From a virus: a stretch of 41,175 nucleotides of DNA. The notes beneath the pieces were generated by a model. The model was not told the origin of the DNA. It did not search any database and saw only the letters and a program-made list of their open reading frames with translations. How positions within the stretch are numbered: the stretch's first letter is position 1; each line of letters starts with the position of its first letter. Shown piece by piece: positions 30,762 to 39,270 of the stretch. The stretch covers positions 1 through 41,175 of IMG/VR virus record IMGVR_UViG_3300034120_001198, one strand, 5' to 3'. The position numbers and the translations under genes are program-made.

Positions 30762-31403
30762 ATGGCTGAAGGTTTACAATACAAGGTTTATGCAAAAAAC
30801 AACTATTTTGTTGTTGTCGATACGTTAACGAATATTTATTATGAAGAACATAAAGCAAGTGTTTTAGTTACTAAGTATCAATCAAATTCTACAGATTATT
30901 CTATTCAATTCTTAAATAAAGGAAATGAGTTTTTAAATATTCCTTTTGCAAGTATTGGAAATGAAATGGGTGTAGCTTATGCTTCTACATCTGCGTTTGA
31001 AGATTTTTATACTGCAAATACGGGTTTTAGTGCTGTTAGTCAAGGGCAACTAACTGCTGTACAAAATGCCCTACAAGCTAATATTGATGCTAAAACAGAT
31101 AAGACTTTAACTAGAAGTAGAAAAACTGCTTCTTACGTAGCTACTTTAGCCGATGCTGATACATTAATTGAAATGAATGTTGCTACAGCAAATACTTTAA
31201 CTATTAATGCTAATGTATTTTCAGATGGTAAACAATTATTGTTTGAGCAATATGGTGCTGGACAAACTACTATAGTTGCTGGTGCTGGAATGACTATTAG
31301 AAGTAATGGTGGAAAGTATAAGACTACTGGACAATATGCTGGTGGTTCTTTAGTGTTTAAGTCTGCTACTGAAGCTACTATTTACGGAAATTTAACAGCT
31401 TAG
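30762..31403 (+). CDS. Short tail fibre base protein, paralogue of the main fibre
   Basis: 213 residues. The N-terminal 90 residues match the start of the fibre at 9451 (compare NNYFVVVDTLTN...IPFASIGNEMGVAYASTSAF with GNYLIIEDVDNN...YIAMENGIAYATQADW). Residues from about 125 match its beta-helical segment (RSRKTASYVATLADADTLIE...NTLTINAN). The long receptor head is absent. It would provide an attachment base for the lectin-like gene that follows, forming a second fibre. Confidence 0.75.
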   Translation: MAEGLQYKVYAKNNYFVVVDTLTNIYYEEHKASVLVTKYQSNSTDYSIQFLNKGNEFLNIPFASIGNEMGVAYASTSAFEDFYTANTGFSAVSQGQLTAVQNALQANIDAKTDKTLTRSRKTASYVATLADADTLIEMNVATANTLTINANVFSDGKQLLFEQYGAGQTTIVAGAGMTIRSNGGKYKTTGQYAGGSLVFKSATEATIYGNLTA

Positions 31404-31405
31404 TT

Positions 31406-32236
31406 ATGATATTAGCAAGTCACGGAATAATAAGTAGTAGTGGGGCAAGTACTCCATTATTGTTAGACACATACAGCGGAGCAACTGCAGCCTATTCGCT
31501 ACGCAAATTAAGTACATCATACACTGGTCATGCTATTCGTGTAAGACGTTCAAGTGACAATACCTCACAAGATATTGGTTTTGTAAATGGTGAATTAGAC
31601 ACTACTTCAATCAGTAGTTTTGTTGGTGCAAATGATGGTTTTGTGTCCATATGGTACGACCAAAGTGGGAATGGTAACGATGCGGCACAAACAACAGCTG
31701 GTTATCAGCCACAAATAGTAAGTGCTGGAGCTGTTTTGTTAATAAATAACAAGCCATCAATTAAGCTTGATGGTGTGGATGATGAATTTGTATTGAATTC
31801 AAGTATAAGTTCTGACGTATCAACGTATCAATCATTTGTCGGTAAAAGAGCGTCTTCTGGAGATAGATTATACGCATTGTCAAACAATGCAGGTAATGGG
31901 TATATATTTGGATTATGGAACACAAACAACTATGTGTTGCAAGGTAAAACAAATTTTTATCAAATAAGTTCATCAACTGACACAACCACAAGTCAATTGT
32001 TATTAACAGGAAAAGTTTCAAGTGGAATAATGTCTATGTTTAAAAATGGAAACATAATTCCTTCCACTCAATCTGCGGCTACTATCTCACCATTCATAAA
32101 TAGTATAGGTAAATACCTCAGTTCATTATACCCAACAAAATGTTCATTACAAGAAATTGTATTTTATAACAATGACCAAACATCTAACCAGACTGGTATC
32201 GAATCAAACATAAACTCATTCTACACAATCTACTAA
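31406..32236 (+). CDS. Lectin-like tail protein (concanavalin A / AbfB-type fold)
   Basis: 276 residues. AAYSLRKLSTSYTGHAIRVR (28-47), DIGFVNGELDT, and WYDQSGNGNDAAQTTAGYQP are the signature of a phage tail-protein domain related to the arabinofuranosidase B catalytic jelly roll (PF09206) and LamG-like lectins. The remainder completes a beta sandwich. Likely binds, and possibly cuts, host surface polysaccharide. It is not beside the main tail genes but between terminase and portal. Confidence 0.75.
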   Translation: MILASHGIISSSGASTPLLLDTYSGATAAYSLRKLSTSYTGHAIRVRRSSDNTSQDIGFVNGELDTTSISSFVGANDGFVSIWYDQSGNGNDAAQTTAGYQPQIVSAGAVLLINNKPSIKLDGVDDEFVLNSSISSDVSTYQSFVGKRASSGDRLYALSNNAGNGYIFGLWNTNNYVLQGKTNFYQISSSTDTTTSQLLLTGKVSSGIMSMFKNGNIIPSTQSAATISPFINSIGKYLSSLYPTKCSLQEIVFYNNDQTSNQTGIESNINSFYTIY

Positions 32237-32238
32237 AC

Positions 32239-32460
32239 ATGACAGGATACAAATACACAACAGAACAAGAAGCAATTGATGCGAGAGCACAAGCTGCTAC
32301 TTACATGGGATTACCTAACCCACAGGGAGACACACTTTATTGGGTTAATTATAACTATTCTAATTTAGATTCAATATACTATATTAGTTATGTTGATGGA
32401 TTAGAAAATGTTTTAGGAACACCAATAGAGTTTACAATTACAATACCAACTTTACAATGA
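32239..32460 (+). CDS. Small protein of fibre cassette (possible fibre chaperone)
   Basis: 73 residues (TTEQEAIDARAQAATYMGLP...YWVNYNYSN). It begins two bases after the lectin-like gene. Small proteins in this position often assist fibre folding; no family proven. ATGA junction with the next frame. Confidence 0.6.
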   Translation: MTGYKYTTEQEAIDARAQAATYMGLPNPQGDTLYWVNYNYSNLDSIYYISYVDGLENVLGTPIEFTITIPTLQ

Positions 32461-32585
32461 AACGTAAGTTTTACGAAGGACAAGTAATCAACAATAAAGT
32501 TGTTAAAACAGTTTGGCACGATAGTTCAAACTATATGATTCTATATACTGATGGTACTTTTGAAGTAATAAAAAAAGGGGCTTAA
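32457..32585 (+). CDS. Tiny beta protein (paralogue of the one at 12705)
   Basis: 42 residues (MKRKFYEGQVINNKVVKTVW, then YMILYTDGTFEVIKKGA). ATGA start within the previous gene. Resembles the 45-residue product at 12705, and both close a tail-fibre gene cluster. The hairpin ending the portal transcript overlaps its stop codon. Confidence 0.6.
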   Translation: MKRKFYEGQVINNKVVKTVWHDSSNYMILYTDGTFEVIKKGA

Positions 32586-32593
32586 TTGCCCCT
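32570..32593 (-). terminator. Terminator between convergent fibre cassette and portal
   Basis: GGGGC and GCCCC form a stem around TTAATT. On the minus strand a run of seven T bases follows, a textbook terminator for the portal transcript. On the plus strand the tail is weaker (TCTAATTA), so it may work in both directions. Confidence 0.8.
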
Positions 32594-32597
32594 CTAA

Positions 32598-33800
32598 TTA
32601 TATATTTAACAATGCTCGCATTTCTTCTTCTGATAATGCAATACCAGCATTTACTATTTTGGTTAAAGCATCTGCTCGTTTATTTAAAGCTTCTGATTGT
32701 GATAAGTAATCGTCTTGTAGAACTGGAATGTGGTCGTAATCAGCAATAAGTCTTAAGCCTTGTTTGTCCAATCCTAAAGATTCTGAAATGTTATCGTAAA
32801 TCTTTTTAGATTCTGGAATAATCGTATCTGTATAAGCCATTCTGATACCATCACGCACGTTTGAATACGTACTACCTTTTTCATTGGAGAAAATATAGTA
32901 GTTTAATCCAAAAAGGTCAATGATAGCTAACTTATCTGCTGTAAGTTCTTCAAATAACATCAAGTCCTTAGTTGGATATGACATTGGTTGCCACTTAACA
33001 GCTGATTCAGTAATCATCAACTCATCTTTGTTTCTGTAATACCAATCACGTTGAATATCCCTCTTTTCTTCTGGTGTCATTGGTAAAGCACCGCCCATAT
33101 CACTATTTTCTGAAGATAAGATACCGATAGCACCTAAATTTTCTAATAATACGTTTCTTTTGTTGTATTGTGCCTTAATATTTGATATTGGAAACTTTAA
33201 AGATTCAATTCTTGATACTGGATTTAAAATATTGATACCATCATTAGCTTGAATGATAATTACTTCTTCTAATGATAAGTTTTCTTTATTTTGTCCATCA
33301 TAGTTGTAAGTGTAATCTTTAATCAATCCATCTACAGTCATTTGCTTTAAAGACTTTCCAGTTGTGTTGATTTGCATTTTATGAGAAGGTAGTGGAACAA
33401 ATAAGTTCACAATATCTGTTACTCTTTTAGGTGCATACACAAATGAAGCTGAATGTAAAGAATCGTTTACAGAAATAGAGTAAATAACATCACTCCATGA
33501 TTGTAATGGATTAGGGTTTTTAATTAAATCTAATACCCAATGTTTTTCAATAATATCCCCTTTATCATTTACTAGTTTTGGAATACCTAAAGAAAGCATT
33601 TGGGCTTTTTTATTTACTACAGTACGTAATTCTGGTATTTCAATATATAGTTTATAAGAATCTGATGTATCTACCCACACAGCTTGTTTCTTTCCAAAGA
33701 AATCTACTGAATATTGTCGATTTGGCATTTTATTCCTAGCTAAATTGTTTAATTTAGGGTCGGTAATACCAAAAAATGCACTCCAAAAAGAATTGTTCAT
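32598..33800 (-). CDS. Portal protein (HK97 family), on the opposite strand
   Basis: 400 residues from the ATG at 33800-33798; an upstream TTG at 33827 is less likely. Family features: N-terminal FFGKKQAVWVD, a helical TVVNKKAQMLS, WVLDLIKNPNPLQSWSDVIY (typical LL--PNP-Q---D), EVIIIQANDGINILNPVSRI, the stem region (DLMLFEELTADKLAIIDLFG, LNYYIFSNEKGSTYSNVRDG) and a helical crown. It forms the dodecameric DNA gate. It is the only real minus-strand gene seen, with its own promoter box at 33832-33825 and terminator at 32570. Confidence 0.92.
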   Translation of the reverse strand: MNNSFWSAFFGITDPKLNNLARNKMPNRQYSVDFFGKKQAVWVDTSDSYKLYIEIPELRTVVNKKAQMLSLGIPKLVNDKGDIIEKHWVLDLIKNPNPLQSWSDVIYSISVNDSLHSASFVYAPKRVTDIVNLFVPLPSHKMQINTTGKSLKQMTVDGLIKDYTYNYDGQNKENLSLEEVIIIQANDGINILNPVSRIESLKFPISNIKAQYNKRNVLLENLGAIGILSSENSDMGGALPMTPEEKRDIQRDWYYRNKDELMITESAVKWQPMSYPTKDLMLFEELTADKLAIIDLFGLNYYIFSNEKGSTYSNVRDGIRMAYTDTIIPESKKIYDNISESLGLDKQGLRLIADYDHIPVLQDDYLSQSEALNKRADALTKIVNAGIALSEEEMRALLNI

Positions 33801-33810
33801 AATTAAATTA

Positions 33811-33818
33811 TATTTTTG
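33811..33818 (+). promoter_or_regulatory. Promoter box for protease/head operon
   Basis: TATTTTTG matches TAnnTTTG; the ATG of the protease is 22 bases downstream. A TTG lies at 33793-33795, closer than usual. It overlaps back-to-back with the portal promoter. Confidence 0.55.
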
Positions 33819-33824
33819 TAGAAA

Positions 33825-33832
33825 CAAATTTA
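33825..33832 (-). promoter_or_regulatory. Promoter box for portal gene
   Basis: CAAATTTA on the plus strand reads TAAATTTG on the minus strand, 24 bases before the portal ATG. It is only six bases from the plus-strand box, so the two promoters must compete for polymerase. Confidence 0.5.
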
Positions 33833-33840
33833 AAAGATTT

Positions 33841-34590
33841 ATGAATAGTAAAATAAATAATCACTATAAAATTAAGTCGCAAAGTCTTGAAGTTAAAGAT
33901 GTAGATACTTCTTCTCGTAAAGTATCTTTTTATTTAAGTCATTTTGGCAATGTAGATTCAGATAATGATTTACTTGTTAAAGGTTGTTTTAAAAAGTCGT
34001 TACAAGAAAGAGGTGTTGATTCATCTTCTAATAGAAAGATTGCTTACTTGCGATACCATAATTGGGAAATGCCAATTGGAAAGTTCGTTGAATTACAAGA
34101 AGATGATTTTGGATTATATGCTGTAGGTGAATTGGGTAATTCTACTTTAGGTAATGATGCTTTGCTAGATTATCAAGATGGAATTATTCGTGAACACTCA
34201 ATTGGATTCAGATATATTCAAGATAAAATTAAATGGATTGAAGATTTATCAATTGAAAGTAAAGGTTACTTTATGGTTTCTGAAGTAGCATTGTGGGAAG
34301 GTTCTGCTGTTACTTTTGGGGCTAATGAAATGACACCAGTATTGGAAGTTGCTAAATCTGAGGATAAAGATGATTTTTTCAAGAAGATAAATGATGAAAT
34401 TAATACTATCTGTAAATCATTGGTAAATGGTAAAGGAACGGATGAAAGATTGTATTCACTAGAAATGAGAATGAAATATCTTACTTCACAGCTTACTGAA
34501 ATAGCACAATTAAATATTGATAATCCTAAAGCTATCGTAATAGAAGAAAAAGGATTTGATTGGAACAATGTAATCACTAAAATAAAATAA
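33841..34590 (+). CDS. HK97-type prohead protease
   Basis: 249 residues from the ATG at 33841; the longer frame from 33745 would run antisense into the portal gene. Family S78/U35 features: FYLSHFGNVDSDNDLLVKGC at 30-49, AYLRYHNWEMPIGKF at 68-82 with catalytic His73, IIREHSIGFRY at 115-125 with catalytic Ser120, and EVALWEGSAVTFGANEMTP. It cleaves the capsid delta domain during maturation. The helical C-terminal tail may take part in scaffolding. Confidence 0.93.
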   Translation: MNSKINNHYKIKSQSLEVKDVDTSSRKVSFYLSHFGNVDSDNDLLVKGCFKKSLQERGVDSSSNRKIAYLRYHNWEMPIGKFVELQEDDFGLYAVGELGNSTLGNDALLDYQDGIIREHSIGFRYIQDKIKWIEDLSIESKGYFMVSEVALWEGSAVTFGANEMTPVLEVAKSEDKDDFFKKINDEINTICKSLVNGKGTDERLYSLEMRMKYLTSQLTEIAQLNIDNPKAIVIEEKGFDWNNVITKIK

Positions 34591-34592
34591 AT

Positions 34593-34748
34593 ATGGCAAC
34601 TGAACAAAATGCACCAGTACAAAATGGATTTGTGTTGTTTAAATTTAACGGAACAGCACCTTTTGGATTAGCTAACACACAAGCTATCATAACTTTAGAA
34701 ATGGCTAACATTTTTGTAGAAAGAAAATATGGGGCTATTTGTAAATAA
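34593..34748 (+). CDS. Small hypothetical head-module protein
   Basis: 51 residues (MATEQNAPVQNGFVLFKFNG...IFVERKYGAICK). It lies two bases after the protease and overlaps the connector gene by 20 bases. No family recognised; translation is plausible from the operon spacing. Confidence 0.5.
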   Translation: MATEQNAPVQNGFVLFKFNGTAPFGLANTQAIITLEMANIFVERKYGAICK

Positions 34749-35235
34749 TTCAGACTTTACTGATAAGTTTGAATTACATACTGGTATGTTTGATACCCAG
34801 AAGCTTACTGAATATATTGATAGATATGAAGAAATATATTTGAATGAGTTGTTGGGTATCAACTTATTTAATGATTTTAAAGCTGATTTAGTTGGTGGTG
34901 TACCACAAAACACTAATTACTTATTCATATTTAATGAATTTAAGTATGAAACTGATATTAGGTTAATCATTTCAAGAGGTATGAAGGATATGCTTATTGG
35001 ATTCATTTATTTTGAATTTATGAAGGATAAAGTAGCACAAAACACATCAGTTGGTATGACTAAACCTAGAAATGAAAATTCTGGTGTTGTTTCTGCACAC
35101 AATCCAATTTATTTGAGATACAATGAAGCTGTTAAGACTTATAAAGCTATTCAAGATTACATTATGCTTAATTTAAGCAATGTAAAATATGAAAAGTTTA
35201 GAGGGTATAATAAAATGTATGCTTATTGGTTATGA
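34729..35235 (+). CDS. Head-tail connector protein (DUF6712-like)
   Basis: 168 residues, helical. KLTEYIDRYEEIYLNELLGI and GMKDMLIGFIYFEFMKDKVA followed by QNTSVGMTKPRNENS are typical of the DUF6712 group of Bacteroidota phage proteins found between protease/capsid and tail genes, probably the gp6-like connector ring. Overlaps its neighbours at both ends (ATGA at its end). Confidence 0.7.
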   Translation: MGLFVNNSDFTDKFELHTGMFDTQKLTEYIDRYEEIYLNELLGINLFNDFKADLVGGVPQNTNYLFIFNEFKYETDIRLIISRGMKDMLIGFIYFEFMKDKVAQNTSVGMTKPRNENSGVVSAHNPIYLRYNEAVKTYKAIQDYIMLNLSNVKYEKFRGYNKMYAYWL

Positions 35236-35921
35236 AAGATGTTTCAGAAATTTTTGAAGAAATTGTCAATGCTATTGATAATAAAATTAGTATCAATTCT
35301 ATATCTATTGTTAATGGTAAAGCTAGGATTTTTACTTGTGATACTAAATGGTTACGTGTTGGTAAAAAAGTATCTGGTAAAATCTTGGGGGGAAGTGTAA
35401 ATGAAGCTTTTGTTACAGCTATTGAAGTAGACACTTACTTTGATATTGACAATGTAAACATAGTTTCTGATATATACGCACCTAAACCAACTGCAATGTT
35501 TGGAACTAGAACTGCTACTAATAATGAATGGAATCTTAAAACACCTAATCTGCTAAATAAAACACCTATAATATGGTGTTTGGAATTGGTTAATGAAACA
35601 CATTATGGATTTGAATCTTCATTGGAAAGAGATATAGAATTAAAAGTATTTTTCTTAGATGAAACTGATATTCTTAATTATGTAACTAAAGACCATAGAC
35701 AACAAGTAGTTAAACCTATGTTATATTTAGCACACGCATTTAAGGAAGTTATTGACAAAAATGCGTTGTTTAAAAGAATAGCACAATTTAACGTACTAGG
35801 TTTTAGTAGGTTTGGAACTGAAAGTGTTACTGGAATGATTGAAAACATATTAGATGCAAATTTAAGTGGTACATCAGTTCAGTTTAACGTTTCAAAATAT
35901 AAAGAAGGTTGCAAATGTTAA
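35232..35921 (+). CDS. Putative head-tail joining protein
   Basis: 229 residues from the ATG at 35232, which forms an ATGA junction; the upstream TTG is not needed. Mixed beta/alpha, with a Cys pair at the very end (KYKEGCKC). Placed before the capsid gene in the head module. Family not recognised; role inferred from position. Confidence 0.6.
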   Translation: MKDVSEIFEEIVNAIDNKISINSISIVNGKARIFTCDTKWLRVGKKVSGKILGGSVNEAFVTAIEVDTYFDIDNVNIVSDIYAPKPTAMFGTRTATNNEWNLKTPNLLNKTPIIWCLELVNETHYGFESSLERDIELKVFFLDETDILNYVTKDHRQQVVKPMLYLAHAFKEVIDKNALFKRIAQFNVLGFSRFGTESVTGMIENILDANLSGTSVQFNVSKYKEGCKC

Positions 35922-35988
35922 CTTAGAGCCGACAACACTCAACAAGTCTAACGCACATTATAAATTAACTTTTAAATTAAACTAACAA

Positions 35989-37206
35989 ATGGAAAACAAT
36001 TTAACTCCAGAGCAAGTGATTGAGAAATTAAACTCAATGTTCTCTGAAAAAACTGCAAACTTTTCTTCTAAAGAAGATTTTGAAGGATTGAAAAGCGAAA
36101 TCGCTAAATTTAAAACTTACGATGACACAGCTGTAAAAACAGCTATTGCTACATTGGAAGGTAAATTAGAAGGTATTAAAGAAGCTTCTAAATCTAAAGA
36201 AGTAACAGTTAAGTCATTAGGACAAGCTATTGCTGATTCTTATGCTGAAAACATCGACAAAATTACTGAAGTAATTGAGAAAAAAGGTGGTACAGTAAGC
36301 TTAGATATTAAAGCTGTAGGTACAATGACAACTACTGGTAACTATACTGGTGGTACAGTTGCTTTAACACAATTGGAAACTGGTGTTGCTAGAATTAACA
36401 GAAGAAAGCCATTTTTACGTGAGTTAGTTAACTCTGCTGGTACTACTTCTAAATACATCACTTACATTGAGCAAACTAGCCCAGAAGGTGGTGCTGGAAT
36501 GACTGCTGAAGGTGCATTGAAATCACAAGCTGATTTTGACTTAGTTGAAAGACAAGCTATCGTTAAGAAAGTTACTGCTTGGATTAAAGTATCTAAAGAA
36601 ATGGCTTCTGATTTACCATTCATGCAAGGTGAAATCAATACTGAATTAGTTGAGTTAGTTCAATTGAAATTAGACGAGCAAATTCTTTCTGGTGATGGTT
36701 TAGGAGATAACTTAGTTGGTATCTTAACTAATGCTGTTGCTTTCTCTGCTGGTGGTTTTGCTTTAACAATTGTTGCACCTAACGAAGCTGATGTTTTAAG
36801 AGTTGCTATAAATCAAATTGAGAAAGAAGATTTTATGCCTAACTACATTGTTCTTAATCCAGAGGATTCAGCTAAAATGGAGTTGATTAAAACTACTCAA
36901 GGTGAATACACTTACCCAATGATTTACGTTAATGCTAACGGAGAATCAAGAATTAAAGGTATTCCAGTTGTAACAAATACTGGTGTAACTGCTGGTACTT
37001 TCTTGGTAGGTGATTTTACTAAATCTAACTTACGTATGAGAGAAGAATTGAACATTCAAGTTGGTTTCGTAAATGACGATTTCACTAAAAACTTGTTTAC
37101 AATCCTTTGTGAAGCACGTGCTACTCACTATGTAAAAACTAATCACTATAAAGCTTTCGTTAAAGGTTCATTTGCAACTGCTAAAACTGCTTTATTGAAA
37201 CCATAA
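35989..37206 (+). CDS. Major capsid protein, HK97 fold
   Basis: 405 residues. The first 105 are a helical delta domain (KLNSMFSEKTANFSSKEDFE...ITEVIEKKGG) that probably scaffolds and is removed by the protease. The rest shows HK97 features: an N-arm region with ELVNSAGTTSKYITYIEQTS, spine-helix and P-domain segment ELVELVQLKLDEQILSGDGL, NYIVLNPEDSAKMELIKT, and the closing GFVNDDFTKNLFTILCEARA. Codon use is richer in frequent codons than that of the early genes, as for a highly expressed protein. Followed by its own terminator. Confidence 0.95.
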   Translation: MENNLTPEQVIEKLNSMFSEKTANFSSKEDFEGLKSEIAKFKTYDDTAVKTAIATLEGKLEGIKEASKSKEVTVKSLGQAIADSYAENIDKITEVIEKKGGTVSLDIKAVGTMTTTGNYTGGTVALTQLETGVARINRRKPFLRELVNSAGTTSKYITYIEQTSPEGGAGMTAEGALKSQADFDLVERQAIVKKVTAWIKVSKEMASDLPFMQGEINTELVELVQLKLDEQILSGDGLGDNLVGILTNAVAFSAGGFALTIVAPNEADVLRVAINQIEKEDFMPNYIVLNPEDSAKMELIKTTQGEYTYPMIYVNANGESRIKGIPVVTNTGVTAGTFLVGDFTKSNLRMREELNIQVGFVNDDFTKNLFTILCEARATHYVKTNHYKAFVKGSFATAKTALLKP

Positions 37207-37212
37207 TTAATT

Positions 37213-37233
37213 GGGGAGTAAAATCCCCTTTTT
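37213..37233 (+). terminator. Terminator after capsid gene
   Basis: GGGGA and TCCCC pair around GTAAAA, then five T bases. The stem is short (five pairs) but GC-rich. No promoter box is visible before the next gene, so it probably ends only part of the transcripts. Confidence 0.75.
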
Positions 37234-37259
37234 ATTTAACTAATTAAAAATATATAGAA

Positions 37260-38159
37260 ATGGCTTTAGGTTGTAAATGTAATTCTGGATTGTCCAATAC
37301 TGGACAGCCAAACTGTATCACTCTACAAAGTGTTACTTCAAGATTAATTCTTGTTCCTCTAAAAGATGCTACTGGTGCTTTAAACAAAGTATCATTAACT
37401 ACTAATCCTACTTGGTCTTCATTGTTTACTGAATTAGATGCTACTAAACGTTGGTATCCACTACCAGTATTTGAAAACGTTGAAATGGCTAAAGCTGATT
37501 CTACATTTGAAGAAGCACCATCTGGTCGTAAAGTGTTTATCAAGTCTGGTAAACGTTCTTTCGCTGGTGAATTATGGTCGCAAACACCAACATTCTTGTC
37601 TAAACTTGAATCTAACAGATGTTCTGATTTTGGTTTCTACATTGTTGATGTTAATGGTTCTTTAGTTGGTTCTAAAGTTGGAAATGATTTATACCCAATT
37701 CCAGTAGATAACGAATCATTTGAAGCTAAATTAATGTTTGCTACAGATGCTTCTATTCAAAAAATCATGTTGTCATTTGACTGGTACAGATTATTTGATG
37801 AATCTACTTTATGGTTGGTTTCTCAATCAGATGCTAATTACGATTTCAATGGTGCTGATGGTATATTAGATGTTAACTTGACTAAAGTTTCTTCTACTGC
37901 TACTTCTCTTGTTGTTGATGCTAAATTAGACTATGGAAGTGGTAACAATCCAATTGCTGTTAAAGGTTTATTGTTAGCTAACTTTGCTTTAAATAATGCT
38001 ACTACTGGTGCTGTTATTAATATTAGTGCTGTGGCTGAATCTACTTCTGTAGATGGTCAATACACTTTGACAATTGCTAATACAACTTTGTTAACACCAA
38101 TTAAATTGAAAGTATTGTCTACTTCAAATTATGAGGGATTATTAAGCACACCTTTGTAA
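37260..38159 (+). CDS. Major tail tube protein 1
   Basis: 299 residues, beta-rich. The first 195 residues are paralogous to the next gene: GCKCNSGLSNTGQPNCITLQ, the WYPLPVFENVEM and SGRKVFIKSGKRSF segments, LYPIPVDNESFEAKLMFATD. The C-terminal 105 residues (LTKVSSTATSLVVDAKLDYG...) look like a separate Ig-like decoration domain. Three cysteines at the N-terminus are kept in both copies. Position between capsid and tape measure supports a tail tube role. Confidence 0.75.
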   Translation: MALGCKCNSGLSNTGQPNCITLQSVTSRLILVPLKDATGALNKVSLTTNPTWSSLFTELDATKRWYPLPVFENVEMAKADSTFEEAPSGRKVFIKSGKRSFAGELWSQTPTFLSKLESNRCSDFGFYIVDVNGSLVGSKVGNDLYPIPVDNESFEAKLMFATDASIQKIMLSFDWYRLFDESTLWLVSQSDANYDFNGADGILDVNLTKVSSTATSLVVDAKLDYGSGNNPIAVKGLLLANFALNNATTGAVINISAVAESTSVDGQYTLTIANTTLLTPIKLKVLSTSNYEGLLSTPL

Positions 38160-38185
38160 TAGTTAATTGCTTTTTTATGTTAATG

Positions 38186-38213
38186 GGTAGGGTGTTATGC
38201 CCTACCTTTTTTT
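38186..38213 (+). terminator. Terminator after tail protein 1
   Basis: GGTAGGG and CCCTACC form a perfect seven-pair stem with a seven-base loop, followed by seven T bases. Confidence 0.9.
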
Positions 38214-38234
38214 ATGAACTTTAAAAAATAAAAT

Positions 38235-39221
38235 ATGTTTGGTTGTAAATGTGGATTAGGTTTGTCCAATACTGGATTACCGAATTGTGTTACCTTACAA
38301 AGTGTAACAACAAGATTAATATTTGTTAATCTTAAAGATTCAACTGGTGCTTTAACAAGGGTAGATTTAACAGCTTTACCTAACTTTTCTAACTTATTTA
38401 CTGCTGTAAATCCAAAAGATAGATGGTATCCTTTAGAATCGTTTGATAATGTTGAAATGCCTATTGCTGATAGTTCATTTGAGGAAACAGCTAGTGGTAG
38501 AAAATTCTTTATTAAGTCTGGTAAACGAAGCTTTAATGGAGATATGTATTTACAAAGTCCAGAAGCTTTAAATATTATAAATTCATTTTCTTGTTCACAA
38601 GTTGGTGTTTATGCTGTTGATGCTAATAATAACTTAGTTGGTATTAAAGATGGTAATTTCCTTTACCCTATTCCAATTAATAATAAGTCTTTAGATGCTA
38701 AAATAGTGTTTGCTACTGATGCAAATGTTCAGAAAATGAATCTAACGTTTGACTTCTTAACTTCTGTAGATGAATCTAAAATGTGGTTAATACCTTATAG
38801 CGATACTAACTTTGATTTTAACTTGGTTAGTGGAATTAAAGATATTGTTATTGCTAATACAGAGGTTTTTTTTGGTGGAGAATTTGGAGGTTTTCAAATT
38901 GATTATTTTAATGTAGAAATAGTTTATAAAAATGCTGAAAACGATATTCCAATTTCTGGTTTAAATACATCTTTAATAAAAATATGGGTGTTTCAGTTTT
39001 TTGAAGACCCAATTACTGGAAATCCAATAGTTACTCCACCATTTGAAGCTGTAAATGGTGTTACTTTAAACTGGACTATATCTGATTTAGGAAATGGAAA
39101 ATATAAGATTGATATTTCATTAATAGACCCAGCTGTAAATATTTTAGGTTTAAAATATTTTGCTGGAGGTTTTGAAATGAGTTCTAAACTTTTTAATCCA
39201 TATCAGAAAGAAAATTTCTAA
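38235..39221 (+). CDS. Major tail tube protein 2 (paralogue)
   Basis: 328 residues. Opens GCKCGLGLSNTGLPNCVTLQ and matches tail protein 1 over about 195 residues (WYPLESFDNVEM, SGRKFFIKSGKRSF, LYPIPINNKSLDAKIVFATD). The C-terminal part differs (VFFGGEFGGFQIDYFNVEIV...), again probably an Ig-like domain exposed on the tail. One copy may form the tube and the other cap or decorate it. Confidence 0.72.
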   Translation: MFGCKCGLGLSNTGLPNCVTLQSVTTRLIFVNLKDSTGALTRVDLTALPNFSNLFTAVNPKDRWYPLESFDNVEMPIADSSFEETASGRKFFIKSGKRSFNGDMYLQSPEALNIINSFSCSQVGVYAVDANNNLVGIKDGNFLYPIPINNKSLDAKIVFATDANVQKMNLTFDFLTSVDESKMWLIPYSDTNFDFNLVSGIKDIVIANTEVFFGGEFGGFQIDYFNVEIVYKNAENDIPISGLNTSLIKIWVFQFFEDPITGNPIVTPPFEAVNGVTLNWTISDLGNGKYKIDISLIDPAVNILGLKYFAGGFEMSSKLFNPYQKENF

Positions 39222-39242
39222 TCACAAAAATCTAATTGAATT

Positions 39243-39270
39243 AAGGGTAGCTTGTATGTTACCCTTTTTT
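39243..39270 (+). terminator. Terminator after tail protein 2
   Basis: A nine-pair stem, AAGGGTAGC with GTTACCCTT (one G-T), loop TTGTAT, followed by six T bases. Third such hairpin in a row in this module. Confidence 0.88.

Noticed and set aside
33745-33840. N-terminal extension of the protease frame
   Set aside because: It runs antisense to the start of the portal gene and across both promoter boxes; the ATG at 33841 gives the normal family start.
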